This document shows positions 54,184 through 64,000 of a stretch of 64,000 nt of DNA, piece by piece. Below the pieces are notes generated by a model. The model worked only from the letters and a program-made list of their open reading frames with translations. It was not told the origin of the DNA and did not search any database. Each line of letters begins with the position of its first letter. Within the stretch, counting starts at the first letter, position 1. Position numbers and translations under genes: made by a program. The stretch is taken from contig JADJXE010000001.1 of the NCBI GenBank assembly GCA_016716005.1, positions 3,569,664-3,633,663 of the forward strand, in the 5' to 3' direction. The DNA is from Acidimicrobiales bacterium. GTDB lineage: Bacteria; Actinomycetota; Acidimicrobiia; Acidimicrobiales; JADJXE01.

Positions 54184-55173
54184 GTGTCGAAGTTCGTACT
54201 CCGGCGTCTGCTCGGCGCGATCCCGCTCCTGTTCGTGTCGTCCTTCATCGTGTTCCTGCTGGTGGCCAACAGCGGCGATCCCCTGCAGGACCTGCGTGTC
54301 AACCCCCGCATCAGCCCCGAGCAGATCCGGGCGCGCGAGATCGAGCTGCACCTCGACGAGCCCGTCCTGGCGCGCTACGCCATCTGGCTGGGTGACGTCG
54401 TCCGCGGCGATCTGGGCGTCGACAACAAGGGCCAGGAGGTCGGCCCCCAGCTCGTGCGCAGCCTCGGGGTCACGCTGCGGCTCGTGGTGTTCTCGCTGTT
54501 CGTGGCCGTGGTGATCGCCCTGATCGTGGGGGTGATCAGCGCGCTGCGCCAGTACTCGCTGTTCGACTACTCGGCCACGTTCGCGTCGTTCCTCTTCTTC
54601 TCCCTGCCGGTGTTCTGGTTGGCGGCGCTGCTGAAGGAGTTCGTGGCCATCCGGCTCAACAACGTGCTCGAGGGGCTCGGCTTCAGCCGCTGGATCGGCA
54701 CGATCGGCCAGGAGACCCCCAACTTCGAGGGTTCCGGCATCGAACGGTTCTGGGACGTGGCCGGCCACATGGTCCTTCCGGCCCTCACCCTGATCCTCAT
54801 CAGCTTCGCCGCGTACAGCCGCTTCACCCGGGCCTCCATGCTCGACGTGATGAACAGCGACTACGTGCGAACCGCGGCGGCCAAGGGCATCCCCCGTCGG
54901 CGGGTCGTCGTCCGCCACGGGCTCCGCAACGCCCTCATCCCGGTCACGACGGTGGTGGCCCTCGACTTCGGTGCCGTGATCGGCGGAGCCATCGTGACCG
55001 AGCGCGTGTTCGGCTGGAACGGCATGGGCACGCTCCTCATCGACGGCGTGCTCTCGTTCGACGTGAACGTGGTGCTGGCCTGGCTGCTGATCACCGCGTT
55101 CGTGGTGGTCGTGTTCAACCTGCTCGCCGACGTCGCCTACGCGTGGCTCGACCCGAGGATCCGCCTTGGCTGA
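54184..55173 (+). CDS. dppB: ABC transporter permease, DppB/OppB type
   Basis: 329 residues, six helices. N-terminal FVLRRLLGAIPLLFVSSFIV, a long outer loop (LDEPVLARYAIWLGDVVRGDLG), and the BPD core YVRTAAAKGIPRRRVVVRHGLRNALIPV. It forms half of the channel. GTG start. Overlaps the next permease by eight bases. Substrate is unknown, so the symbol marks family only. Confidence 0.93.
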   Translation: MSKFVLRRLLGAIPLLFVSSFIVFLLVANSGDPLQDLRVNPRISPEQIRAREIELHLDEPVLARYAIWLGDVVRGDLGVDNKGQEVGPQLVRSLGVTLRLVVFSLFVAVVIALIVGVISALRQYSLFDYSATFASFLFFSLPVFWLAALLKEFVAIRLNNVLEGLGFSRWIGTIGQETPNFEGSGIERFWDVAGHMVLPALTLILISFAAYSRFTRASMLDVMNSDYVRTAAAKGIPRRRVVVRHGLRNALIPVTTVVALDFGAVIGGAIVTERVFGWNGMGTLLIDGVLSFDVNVVLAWLLITAFVVVVFNLLADVAYAWLDPRIRLG

Positions 55174-56149
55174 GATCGTCTACGAGCCGCCGGCGCCGCC
55201 GGCCGACGGGGGTGCCGAGCTCGCAGCGACCGGCGGCGCCGCCCCGGCTCCGGCCGATTCGGCCGGGCCCGAGCGCGAGTTCACGGTCGAGGCGCGCAGC
55301 GAGTGGCGGATGGTGCTCCGCCGCTTCCTGCACCACCGCCTGGCCATCGCCAGCCTGGTCGTGCTGATCCTGCTCGTGCTGCTGTCGCTGGTGGGCGGCC
55401 GGTTCTGGACGTACGGCTACGACGACATCATCCCGGTGGAGGACATCAGCCAGGGTCCGTCGTGGGAGCACCCCATGGGCACCAGCGCCAACAAGGACGT
55501 GTTCGCCCAGGTGCTCCGGGGGGCCCAGAAGTCGGTGCAGATCATGCTGCTGGTGGCGCTGTTCTCCACCGTGATCGGCGTGGTGCTCGGTGCCGTCGCG
55601 GGCTACTTCGGGGGCAAGACCGACTCGATCCTCATGCGCTTCATCGACCTGGTGCTGACGATCCCGATCCTCGCGGTCCTGGCCGTGCTCTCCAACAAGG
55701 TGACCCAGAGCGGCAACTGGTTCAGCCTCGCGCTCGTGATCGCCGTCCTGTCGTGGACGACCTTGGCGCGCATCGTGCGAGCCGAGATCCTGTCGTTGCG
55801 CGAGAAGGAGTTCGTGGAGGCCGCCAGAGCCGCGGGTGCCAGCGACCGGCGGATCATCTTCCGGCACATCCTCCCCAACGTGGTCGGCTCGATCATCGTG
55901 GCCGCCACGCTGACGATGGCGGCCGCGATCCTCATCGAGACGGCGCTGTCCTACCTGGGGCTCGGCATCAAGGCACCCGACACGTCGCTCGGCCTGCTGG
56001 TGTCCGAGGGGCAGACGAGTGCGCAGACACGCCCGTGGCTCTTCTACTTCCCGGGCCTGTTCATCATCATGATCGTGCTGTGCATCAACTTCATCGGTGA
56101 CGGGCTCCGCGACGCCTTCGACCCGAAGCAGACACGGGTCCGGGCGTGA
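55166..56149 (+). CDS. dppC: ABC transporter permease, DppC/OppC type
   Basis: 327 residues from a TTG. A disordered Ala/Pro-rich N-terminus of about 50 residues, OppC N-terminal helix (HHRLAIASLVVLILLVLLSLVG), then the core TSANKDVFAQVLRGAQKS and FVEAARAAGASDRRIIFRHILPNV (EAA loop). Second half of the channel. The TTG lies eight bases before the dppB stop; its stop overlaps the next gene by four bases. Confidence 0.93.
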   Translation: MAEIVYEPPAPPADGGAELAATGGAAPAPADSAGPEREFTVEARSEWRMVLRRFLHHRLAIASLVVLILLVLLSLVGGRFWTYGYDDIIPVEDISQGPSWEHPMGTSANKDVFAQVLRGAQKSVQIMLLVALFSTVIGVVLGAVAGYFGGKTDSILMRFIDLVLTIPILAVLAVLSNKVTQSGNWFSLALVIAVLSWTTLARIVRAEILSLREKEFVEAARAAGASDRRIIFRHILPNVVGSIIVAATLTMAAAILIETALSYLGLGIKAPDTSLGLLVSEGQTSAQTRPWLFYFPGLFIIMIVLCINFIGDGLRDAFDPKQTRVRA

Positions 56150-57299
56150 CGGCCCTGGCCGCACCGCAGCCGGCGTCGGCCCCGCTGCTCGACGTGCGTG
56201 ACCTCACCGTCGACTTCCCGACCGACGACGGCCTGGTGCGGGCCGTGCGCGGCGTCTCCTACACCCTCGGCAAGGGCGAGGTGGTCGGCATCGTCGGCGA
56301 GTCGGGATCCGGCAAGTCGGTCTCGTGCCTGGCCCTCATGGGGTTGCTCCCTCGCTCGGCTCGCATCGGCGGCTCGGCACGGCTCCAGGGCCAGGACCTG
56401 GTGGGCATGAAGCCCAACGACCTCAACGCGTATCGGGGCAAGACCATCGCCATGGTGTTCCAGGACCCCATGACGTCGCTGAACCCCGTGCACAAGGTGG
56501 GGGCTCAGGTGGCCGAGGCCATCCGGGCCCACAACCCCGTGAGCAAGGGCGAGGCGTGGGAGCGGGCCGTGCAGATGCTCGACACGGTGGGCATCCCGGA
56601 GCCGTCCAAGCGGGCCGGCCTGTACCCCCACGAGTTCTCGGGAGGCATGCGCCAGCGGGCCATGATCGCGATGGCGATGGCCAACGACCCCGAGGTGCTC
56701 ATCGCCGACGAGCCCACCACGGCGCTCGACGTCACCGTGCAGGCCCAGGTGCTGGAGACGCTGCTCGAGGTGAAGGAGCGCACCGGCGTGGCGGTGCTGC
56801 TCATCACCCACGACCTCGGTGTGGTGGCCGGCATGGCCGACCGGGTGCTGGTGATGTACGCGGGCAAGCTGGTGGAGTCGGGCACCGTCGACAGCGTGTA
56901 CTACTCGCCCCGGATGCCCTACACCGCCGGGCTGCTCGACTCGCTGCCCCGGCTCGACACCGAGGGGCTGCGCCTCACGCCCATCCCCGGCGCGCCGCCC
57001 TCGCTCATCAACCTGCCGGCCGGCTGCCCCTTCTCGCCCCGGTGCCCGCTGGCCGACGTCACGTGCCTGGAGGTGGAGCCCCACCTGCGGCCGACCGACG
57101 AGGACGAGCACCTGGCCGCGTGCCACAAGTGGGAGGACGTGGCCGGCGAGACGGGGGACGAGCCGCTCTTCGGTGGCGACGGCAGCGACCTCGTCCTGCC
57201 CGAAGGCACCGTCGACGAGTTCGAGGCCACGCACATCCCGCTCATCACCGCCGACCCCGAGGGCGCCACCCTGTCCGAGAACGAGCAGGGCCCGATCTG

Positions 57300-57303
<4 letters not shown>
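56146..57303 (+). CDS. dppD: ABC transporter ATPase, DppD/OppD type
   Basis: 385 residues. Walker A GESGSGKS, signature FSGGMRQRAMIAMAM, Walker B VLIADEPTTALD and H-loop LITHDLG. The C-terminal oligopeptide-transporter extension has CPFSPRCPLADVTC and a later CHKW, which in relatives bind an iron-sulphur cluster. The extension is longer than usual (about 50 acidic residues at the end). GTG start overlapping dppC. Confidence 0.95.
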
Positions 57304-58352
<1,049 letters not shown>

Positions 58353-58371
58353 GCCCGCGTGGGCGTGCTGG

Positions 58372-58377
58372 TACGCT
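58372..58377 (+). promoter_or_regulatory. Possible minus-10 box of secG
   Basis: TACGCT about 40 bases before the secG GTG, just after the dppF stop. A start here would let secG be expressed apart from the transporter operon. Confidence 0.4.
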
Positions 58378-58417
58378 GCGGAGTCACCCGCTGCCACCCC
58401 TCAGGGAGCGTTCGCCC

Positions 58418-58645
58418 GTGCTCACCGTGATCCTGGTCATCTTCCAGGTGCCCGCCGCGCTGCTGCTCATGGTCCTCGTGCTGCTCCACAGCGGCAAGGG
58501 CGGCGGCCTGTCCGACATGTTCGGCGGCATGGGTTCGGTGGCAGCCGGCTCCACCGTCGTCGAGCGCAACCTCGACCGGATCACGGTCGTGGTGGCCCTC
58601 GTCTTCTCCTTCGCCACCATCGGCCTCGGCCTGCAGCTCAAGTAG
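58418..58645 (+). CDS. secG: Preprotein translocase subunit SecG
   Basis: 75 residues, two helices (VILVIFQVPAALLLMVLVLL; ITVVVALVFSFATIGLGL) and the loop LLHSGKGGGLSDMFGG, the SecG signature. It assists the SecYEG channel. GTG at 58418 with an AGGGAG site. secG normally follows tpiA in actinobacteria; here a six-kilobase ABC operon lies between. Next gene is a lipoprotein that needs Sec export. Confidence 0.95.
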   Translation: MLTVILVIFQVPAALLLMVLVLLHSGKGGGLSDMFGGMGSVAAGSTVVERNLDRITVVVALVFSFATIGLGLQLK

Positions 58646-58672
58646 CTGCCCGCCCGGCCGACCGGTCCCGGT

Positions 58673-60292
58673 GTGGCCCGCCGTCGCTGCACGCAGGGCT
58701 CGCCGGGGGCCGTCGCGAGCCTCGTCGTGCTGCTCGCGCTGCTGGCCTCGTCGTGCTCGCCAGCCACGAGCCTCTTCGGCTTCGGTGGGGCCGGCCTCCC
58801 GCCCCCGGCGGCCGGGGTGCTCCGCCTGGGGCTGGAGCTGCCGGCCTCCCTCGATCCGGCGCAGGCGTCCACCGGCTCGCAGACCGAGCTGATCCTGGCC
58901 GACCTGCTCTTCGACGGGCTCTTCGACGCCCCTGCGCCCGGGCGCGTCGAGCCGGAGCTGGTGGGCGCGTGGGACGTCGGGGACGACCAGCGCACCTTCA
59001 GCTTCGAGCTGCGGGAGGGGGTCACCTTCTCCGACGGCACGCCGATCACTGCCGACGACGTCCGGTTCACCATCGAGCGGGTCGTCCGGCAGGGACCCGG
59101 CTCGCCGGTGGCGGCTGCGCTCGCTCCCGTGGCCGGCTTCGACGCGTTCGCCGACGGCTCGGCCGACACCCTCGCCGGGCTGGAGGTGCCCGACGACCGG
59201 ACCCTCGTCGTCCGCCTCGCCGAGCCGTTCGCCGAGCTGCCCGACGTGCTGGCCAGCCCGGTCCTGGGCGTGGTGCCGCGGGCCGCGGTCACGGCGGATC
59301 CCGAGGCGTGGGCCGAGCAGCCGGTGGGCAGCGGGCCGCTCGCCGTCGCCGAGCGGGCGGGCCGGGTGGTGCGGCTGTCGCCGGTGGCGGGCGCCGACCT
59401 GTCGGTCGACGAGGTCGACGTGGTCGAGTACGAGAGCCGCGACGCGGCGTACGAGGGGTTCGTCGGCGGCCAGGTCGACTGGGCCCAGGTCGGCTCGGAG
59501 CGTCTGCCCGACGCCGTCGCCCGCTACGGCGACGGCATCCTCACCCTGTCGATGGCCGAGGTGTTCTACGGCTTCAACCTGGCCGCCGACCGCTTCGCCG
59601 ACGTGCGGTTCCGCGAGGCGATCGTGGCCGCGGTCGACCGGGAGTCGATCCTCGCCGACGTGTACGGGCCCGGGATGGCACCGATGACCGGGGTGGTGCC
59701 GCTCGGCCTGCCGGGCTCCGAGGACGACCCGTGCGGGGGTTCGTGCGCCTACGACCCCGATCGGGCGCAGGCGCTGCTCGCGGAGGCGTTCCCGGACGGA
59801 GGGATCCCGGAGGTGCCGATCGACTACGAGGACGAGCCGGCCCAGGAGGCTGTGGCCGGCGCCATCGCCGACGACCTGCGCGCGGTGGGGATCACCGCGG
59901 TGCTCCGACCCCGGCCCGCCGACGAGTACGCCGCGTTCCTGGACTCGGGCGAGGCCGGGCTGTTCCGCCTGGGGTGGATCGGCGCCTACCCGTCGGCCGA
60001 GGCGTACCTGGAGCCGCTGTTCTCGTCGAGGTCGGCCGACGACGTGCTGGCGTTCTCGTCGGCGTCGGTCGACGACGGCCTGGCGCGGGCCCGGGCGACC
60101 GCCGATCCGGCCATGCGGGCGGGTGTGTACTCGGCCGTGGAGCGCGAGGTGATGGCGGTCTTCCCGGTGCTGCCCCTCGGCCAGTTCCTCCTCGCCGGGG
60201 TGGCGTCCGACCGGGTGTCGGGTCTCGCCGTGGCGATCGACGGCACCTTCGACGTCAGGTCGGTGGCGGTGGCGCCGCCAGCGGAGAGGTGA
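58673..60292 (+). CDS. Second SBP_bac_5 solute-binding lipoprotein
   Basis: 539 residues. Signal peptide ending LLALLASSC (lipobox Cys), then the SBP_bac_5 fold: LRLGLELPASLDPAQ, FSDGTPITADDVRFTIERV, VRFREAIVAAVDRESIL, LFRLGWIGAYPSAEAY. Overall similarity to the first binding protein is clear in pattern but the sequences differ greatly. No permease follows; it probably feeds the dpp-type permease upstream or another one. GTG start, 27 bases after secG. Confidence 0.9.
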   Translation: MARRRCTQGSPGAVASLVVLLALLASSCSPATSLFGFGGAGLPPPAAGVLRLGLELPASLDPAQASTGSQTELILADLLFDGLFDAPAPGRVEPELVGAWDVGDDQRTFSFELREGVTFSDGTPITADDVRFTIERVVRQGPGSPVAAALAPVAGFDAFADGSADTLAGLEVPDDRTLVVRLAEPFAELPDVLASPVLGVVPRAAVTADPEAWAEQPVGSGPLAVAERAGRVVRLSPVAGADLSVDEVDVVEYESRDAAYEGFVGGQVDWAQVGSERLPDAVARYGDGILTLSMAEVFYGFNLAADRFADVRFREAIVAAVDRESILADVYGPGMAPMTGVVPLGLPGSEDDPCGGSCAYDPDRAQALLAEAFPDGGIPEVPIDYEDEPAQEAVAGAIADDLRAVGITAVLRPRPADEYAAFLDSGEAGLFRLGWIGAYPSAEAYLEPLFSSRSADDVLAFSSASVDDGLARARATADPAMRAGVYSAVEREVMAVFPVLPLGQFLLAGVASDRVSGLAVAIDGTFDVRSVAVAPPAER

Positions 60293-60387
60293 GCTCGGAG
60301 GCCCCGTGGCGGGCCGTCGCGGGTGGCAGTGGCCAGCGGTCGGCGCGCTACAGTTCACCCTCGCCCCGGCTCCGGCCGGACGGCCAC

Positions 60388-60474
60388 GTCGGAGTGGCGG
60401 AATAGGCAGACGCGCTAGGTTGAGGGCCTAGTGCCCGCAAGGGCGTGGGGGTTCAAGTCCCCCCTCCGACACCA
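60388..60474 (+). tRNA. tRNA-Leu (GAG anticodon)
   Basis: Class II tRNA. Acceptor GTCGGAG/CTCCGAC, anticodon stem CTAGG/CCTAG around TTGAGGG (anticodon GAG, codon CTC), long variable arm and T loop TTCAAGT. CCA is encoded (60472-60474). The sequence beyond looks different in composition, so this may be an integration point. Confidence 0.96.
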
Positions 60475-60495
60475 GGGCTCACCTGCGGAAACGCT

Positions 60496-60606
60496 GTGGT
60501 GGAGGCGGCCATCGACCAGGTGAACACGGAGCACCCCGACCTGCTCCTGGACCTGGCCGTCGACGCCTACATGGGCTCCCACAAGGTCACCACGGACCGG
60601 GCCTGA
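60496..60606 (+). pseudogene. Short coding remnant next to the tRNA
   Basis: An open frame of 36 codons (VVEAAIDQVNTEHPDLLLDL, then AVDAYMGSHKVTTDRA) with normal high-GC third positions but no start context; the frame continues back to the tRNA. It looks like the C-terminal end of a larger gene cut off beside the tRNA. I recognise no family. Confidence 0.4.
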
Positions 60607-60612
60607 GCAGCG

Positions 60613-63600
60613 TCAGGCGACGGCGGCACGGAAGGCGCTGAAGATGTCGCCCGGGAGGGGCTCGTGCAGCTCCCAGGTGATCTGCATGGGACGCTCCGAG
60701 CGGTGGTCAACGTAGCGCCCTCGACCCGCGCAGAAGTAGGGGCGAGTCCGGCCGCTGACGTCGGTGCGGCTGGACCGGACCAACAGCACCACGTTGGTGC
60801 CTCTCGCCTCGTGGTTGATGTACCGCTGGCCCATGGCGCTGGCCGTCGCCGTGGTCGACTGCGACTCCCAGTGGAACAAGCGGTCGCTGATGGCGTAGTC
60901 GCGGTAGCGGGTGGTCGGGGAGTAGTGCTTCTCGGTCTTCTGGAGGGTGATGAAGAACAGATCGGTCTGGCTGGGTTCGTGCCAGTAGACGCCCGTCTGG
61001 AGCGGGAGAGGCGTCGTCACCGTGGAGGCACCGAATCCCGCGAGCACCTCCTCGCGGGTGTAGGTGGCATGGACCTGGAGCGGCACCGGTTGCAGCAGGC
61101 CGAGCGGGGCGTGGAGGTGGGTGACCTGGTCCTCGAGGAGTGGCAGCAGCTCCCGCAGCTCGGCCCGCAGTTCGTCGTGGGACCACAGGTGTCGGGTGGC
61201 TTCGTCGACGGAGGTGAACTCGCCCTTCTTCGGACCGAGCAGCGTTAGCAGCAGGCCGTGGAGTTGGCGGGCTTGGCGCTCTTCGATGTCCTGTCCCGAG
61301 ATCGGCTCGTGCGTGCCGAGAAGCGCGGTGTAGGTCTCGATGCGGTCGAGGTCGTCCACGTGCAGCAGGCGTGCGAGTCCACGGCCGAGGCGATCTTCGC
61401 CATCCGCTGCAGGGGGTCTCGAGGACGCCGGCGGCTCGGCGCATCTCGGTGAAGGAATGGCCGCCCTGGTAGACGTCGTCGCGTTCGAGGCCCGTCTCGT
61501 GGAGATAGGTGGGGAGCGATACGTCGCCGAGCTCTCGCAGCTCTCGCACCCGCTCGGGCCACCGGGTGGGAAGGGCGGTGCGGATGTTGTCGAGCACGAT
61601 CGTCTTGGCGACAGGATCGAGCTTCACCTGGCAACCGGCGGGGAGGTAGGGGAAGTCCTCGGCAACATCGCGCTCGATTTCTCGACGGGTTCGGCCGAGC
61701 ATCCGGCGGTAGCGAAGGTCGAAGCGGAACGACTTCGTCTGGTGGCCAACGAAGTCGAGGACCGTGAGTACGTCCTTGCCGTGGCTCCGCCGCAGGCCAC
61801 GACCCAGCTGTTGGAGGAACACCGTCGCGCTCTCGGTCGGCCGGAGCATGAGCACCGCGTCGACAGCGGGAACGTCGATGCCCTCGTTGAACAGGTCGAC
61901 CGAGAACAGGATCTGAACATCGCCCGACGCCAGCGCCCGCAAGGCATCGTCACGTTCGCTGGCGGGACTGTTGGCGGACACGGCACGAGACGTGATGCCA
62001 GCTCGGTTGAAGCGATTGGCGAGGAACTCGCAGTGGGCAATGCTCACCCCGAAGCCGAGGGCCCGCATGCGCTGGGGGTCGCCCACCTTCTCGCGCACCG
62101 CGGCGAGCACCTTGCCAACCCACAGGTCGTCGCCGGTGTACACGTTGGTCAGCTCCGTGGCGTCGTAGCCGCGTCCTCGTCGCCAGGTGATGCGGCGGAG
62201 GTCGGTGCCGTCATGGATGCCGTAGTAGTGGAACGGCGACAGCAGGTCCTGCTCCAGCGCATCCCACAACCGCAGTTCGACCGCCATGCGACCGTCGAAC
62301 CACCGGAGGATGTCGAGAGAGTCCGTGCGCTCCGGTGTTGCGGTCAGCCCCAGAAGGTGGGCCGGGCGGAGGTGGTCGAGGAGCGTCGTGTAGGTGGTGG
62401 CGGCGGCGTGGTGGAACTCGTCGACGATCACCACGTCGAACTGCTCGGGGTCGAGCGCCTCCAGGTCACCGGCCGACAGCGACTGGATCGAGGCGAAGAC
62501 GTGCTCCCAGTGCTGCGGCTTCTCGCCACCGACCCAGAGCTCCCCGAGGCTTCCATCCTGGAGCACGTGGCGGAACGTGGTTCGGGACGTCTCGAGGATC
62601 TCCTTGCGGTGCGCGACGAACAACAGCCTTGACCGGTCGAGCCGGCCGCGGAGCTGGCGGTAGTCGAGCGCGGCGACCACGGTCTTGCCCGTGCCGGTCG
62701 CCGCGACGACCAGGTTGTGATGTCGGCCTCGGCGGCGCTCGACCTCGAGCTGTTCGAGGATCTGTCGCTGGAAGGGGTACGGCTCGATGGTGAACGGCGT
62801 GGCGATGGAGTCGTCGACTTCCCTCGCCGTCGCGTCGGCGAACTGGGCGGCGTCGAAGGGCTCGAAGTGGGGATCGGCCCAGTAGGTCTCGAAGACCCGG
62901 TCGAAGCCCTCGATCAGGTCGGGATTGCGGCGCTCGGATGCCCGGACATTCCACTCGCGTCCCGTGACCTGCGCCGAGAACGTCAGGTTGGACGATCCGA
63001 TGTACACCGTCGAGAACCCGGTGGCCCGGTGAAAGCACCACGCCTTGGCATGGAGCCGAGTACTGGCCGTGTCGTACGAGACCTTCACCTCGGCGCCGAC
63101 GTCGGCCAGGGCCTGCAACGCTTGCAGCTCGGTGCTCCCGGTGTAGGTGGTGGTGATCACCCGCAACGGCTTGCCGGCATCGGTGTGCCGGCGGAGCGCA
63201 GGCAACAGATCGCACGCCGGTCCACCGGATGAAGGCCAGCACGAGATCGATCCGATCGGCGGACTCGATCTCCGCCACGATCTCCGGCCGACCGTCGGCT
63301 GATCGCGGGCGTTCGTCATCAGCACCGTGTCTCGCAGCGGCGTGAGCGGGCGCGGATGGTCAGGGCTCGCCGGTTGGTGCCAACGGCTCGACGGCGAGGA
63401 GGCGCTGCAGCTCCGGGCCGAGGCGCGAACCTGACCCGTCATCCGCACCGTGGCGATCGATCAGGAGATCCAACACCTCGGTGGCCAACGCAACTGCGGT
63501 GTCGTGGCGGTCCGCCGGCGATGCGGCGCGGACCGCATCCCGGACCCACTCGGCGATGATCTCGGCGATGCGGTCCGGTAGCTCGGCCGGCTCGATCTCA

Positions 63601-63716
63601 TCGAGCTTGGCCCGCAACCGCCTCGCGTCGAGCTCGCCAATCTGTTCGATCAGCTCCTGGCTGAGGAGGGTGTCGTACAGCCCCGGCTGTAGCTCGTCCG
63701 CCCCCTGGCCCTCCAT
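60613..63716 (-). pseudogene. PLD nuclease - SF2 helicase - DUF3427 protein, frameshifted
   Basis: The pieces line up as one gene of about 1,030 codons: an N-terminal region (QPGLYDTLLSQELIEQI, 63716-63363), a PLD domain (RLHAKAWCFHRATGF; YIGSSNLT), a DEAD/DEAH helicase (AATGTGKTVVAAL; VDEFHHAA; GLTATPER; QQLGRGLRR) and a C-terminal DUF3427 (LQTGVYWHEPSQTDLFFITL). It is split by about five frame changes: near 63360, 63288, 63212, 61413 and 61380. Domains on each side of each break are clearly family-like, so this is one broken gene, or one with sequencing errors. Its GC content is a little lower than in the neighbouring genes. PLD-helicase proteins of this kind are often linked to DNA processing or phage defence, but that is not shown here. 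Confidence 0.8.
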
Positions 63717-63769
63717 CCCCCGATTCTGGCCCAACGCTGGCGCAATGGACCGAGACTCGAGAGCATGCC

Positions 63770-64000
63770 ATGCCTCACCCGGACCGCCATGAGGTTCCGC
63801 TGACCAGTGACGAGATCGGGCTCATCATCGAGGCGTTGGACAGCCATGAGTACTGGCAGTTGAGCGACCCCACCTGGAGGCACAGCGGTGCAGTGATCCT
63901 GCCCAGCGACGACGAGTCGTTCTGGGCGGAGCGGTCCTCCCGAGTGGCGAGGAGCCCGACTCGATCACCGAGATCGAGCGGTGCCGCGCCTGGCCGACCG
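63770..64000 (+). pseudogene. Small protein gene, frameshifted and cut by the window end
   Basis: ATG at 63770 starts MPHPDRHEVPLTSDEIGLII followed by EALDSHEYWQLSDPTWRHSG. After DDESFWA the open frame turns into Arg/Ser-rich nonsense, while another frame gives AVLPSGEEPDSITEIERC, a much more protein-like continuation. So a frame change near 63931 is likely. I do not know its function. It is divergent from the helicase gene and may be its partner. Confidence 0.5.

Noticed and set aside
60475..64000. A second copy of the tRNA-Leu 3' end (attachment repeat)
   Set aside because: No matching direct repeat of the tRNA end was found within the window; it may lie beyond 64000.

Overview
The window is a very GC-rich, gene-dense bacterial chromosome segment. 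GTG and TTG starts are frequent and genes often overlap by 1-11 bases (GTGA, ATGA). Gene order points to Actinomycetota: pdtaR-polA-rpsA...coaE...uvrB...uvrA and uvrC-rapZ...gap-pgk-tpiA...secG follow the order known from Mycobacterium tuberculosis (Rv1626-Rv1638 and Rv1420-Rv1440). A deep-branching lineage such as Acidimicrobiia is plausible, but that is inference.

Layout. 1-0.7 kb: end of a Bcp peroxiredoxin and fabZ. 0.7-6.5 kb, minus strand: a fatty-acid synthesis operon fabD-fabH-fabG-acpP-fabF that ends in a tandem SGNH-domain lipoprotein; FabD carries an unusual C-terminal biotinyl/lipoyl-like domain. 6.8-9.8 kb: tRNA-Leu(CAA), malQ, and a coiled-coil protein with the ANTAR regulator PdtaR. 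9.8-14.9 kb: polA, a methyltransferase and rpsA. 15.0-26.2 kb: a Tad/Flp pilus locus between rpsA and coaE, genes that are neighbours in mycobacteria. It holds cpaB, tadZ/cpaE, tadA/cpaF, a von Willebrand A domain fused to TadB, tadC, a membrane protein, three flp pilin genes on the other strand, and a NarL-type two-component pair. 26.3-36.3 kb: coaE, uvrB and uvrA with three large GT-C-like membrane proteins between them. 36.4-43.0 kb: a polysaccharide cluster (initiating sugar-phosphate transferase, flippase, three glycosyltransferases, methyltransferase). 43.0-49.1 kb: nadA, uvrC, another GT-C-like protein, a methyltransferase and rapZ. 49.3-52.2 kb: gap-pgk-tpiA. 52.3-60.3 kb: an oligopeptide-type ABC transporter operon, secG and a second solute-binding lipoprotein. 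60.4-64 kb: tRNA-Leu(GAG), followed by a gene remnant, a PLD-helicase-DUF3427 gene broken by about five frameshifts, and a divergent small gene that is also frameshifted.

Two features of expression stand out. Six genes (malQ, the 8895 gene, uvrB, the 31740 membrane gene, uvrA, uvrC) have a TA[G/C]NNT hexamer exactly 6 bases before the start codon and no Shine-Dalgarno sequence, which suggests leaderless mRNAs; two more (21318 and coaE) have it at 7 and 9 bases. uvrA also has a good match to the actinobacterial SOS (LexA) box. The most unusual protein architectures are the FabD plus lysine-less biotinyl-like fusion, the VWA-TadB fusion, and the SGNH protein with one dead and one intact active site.
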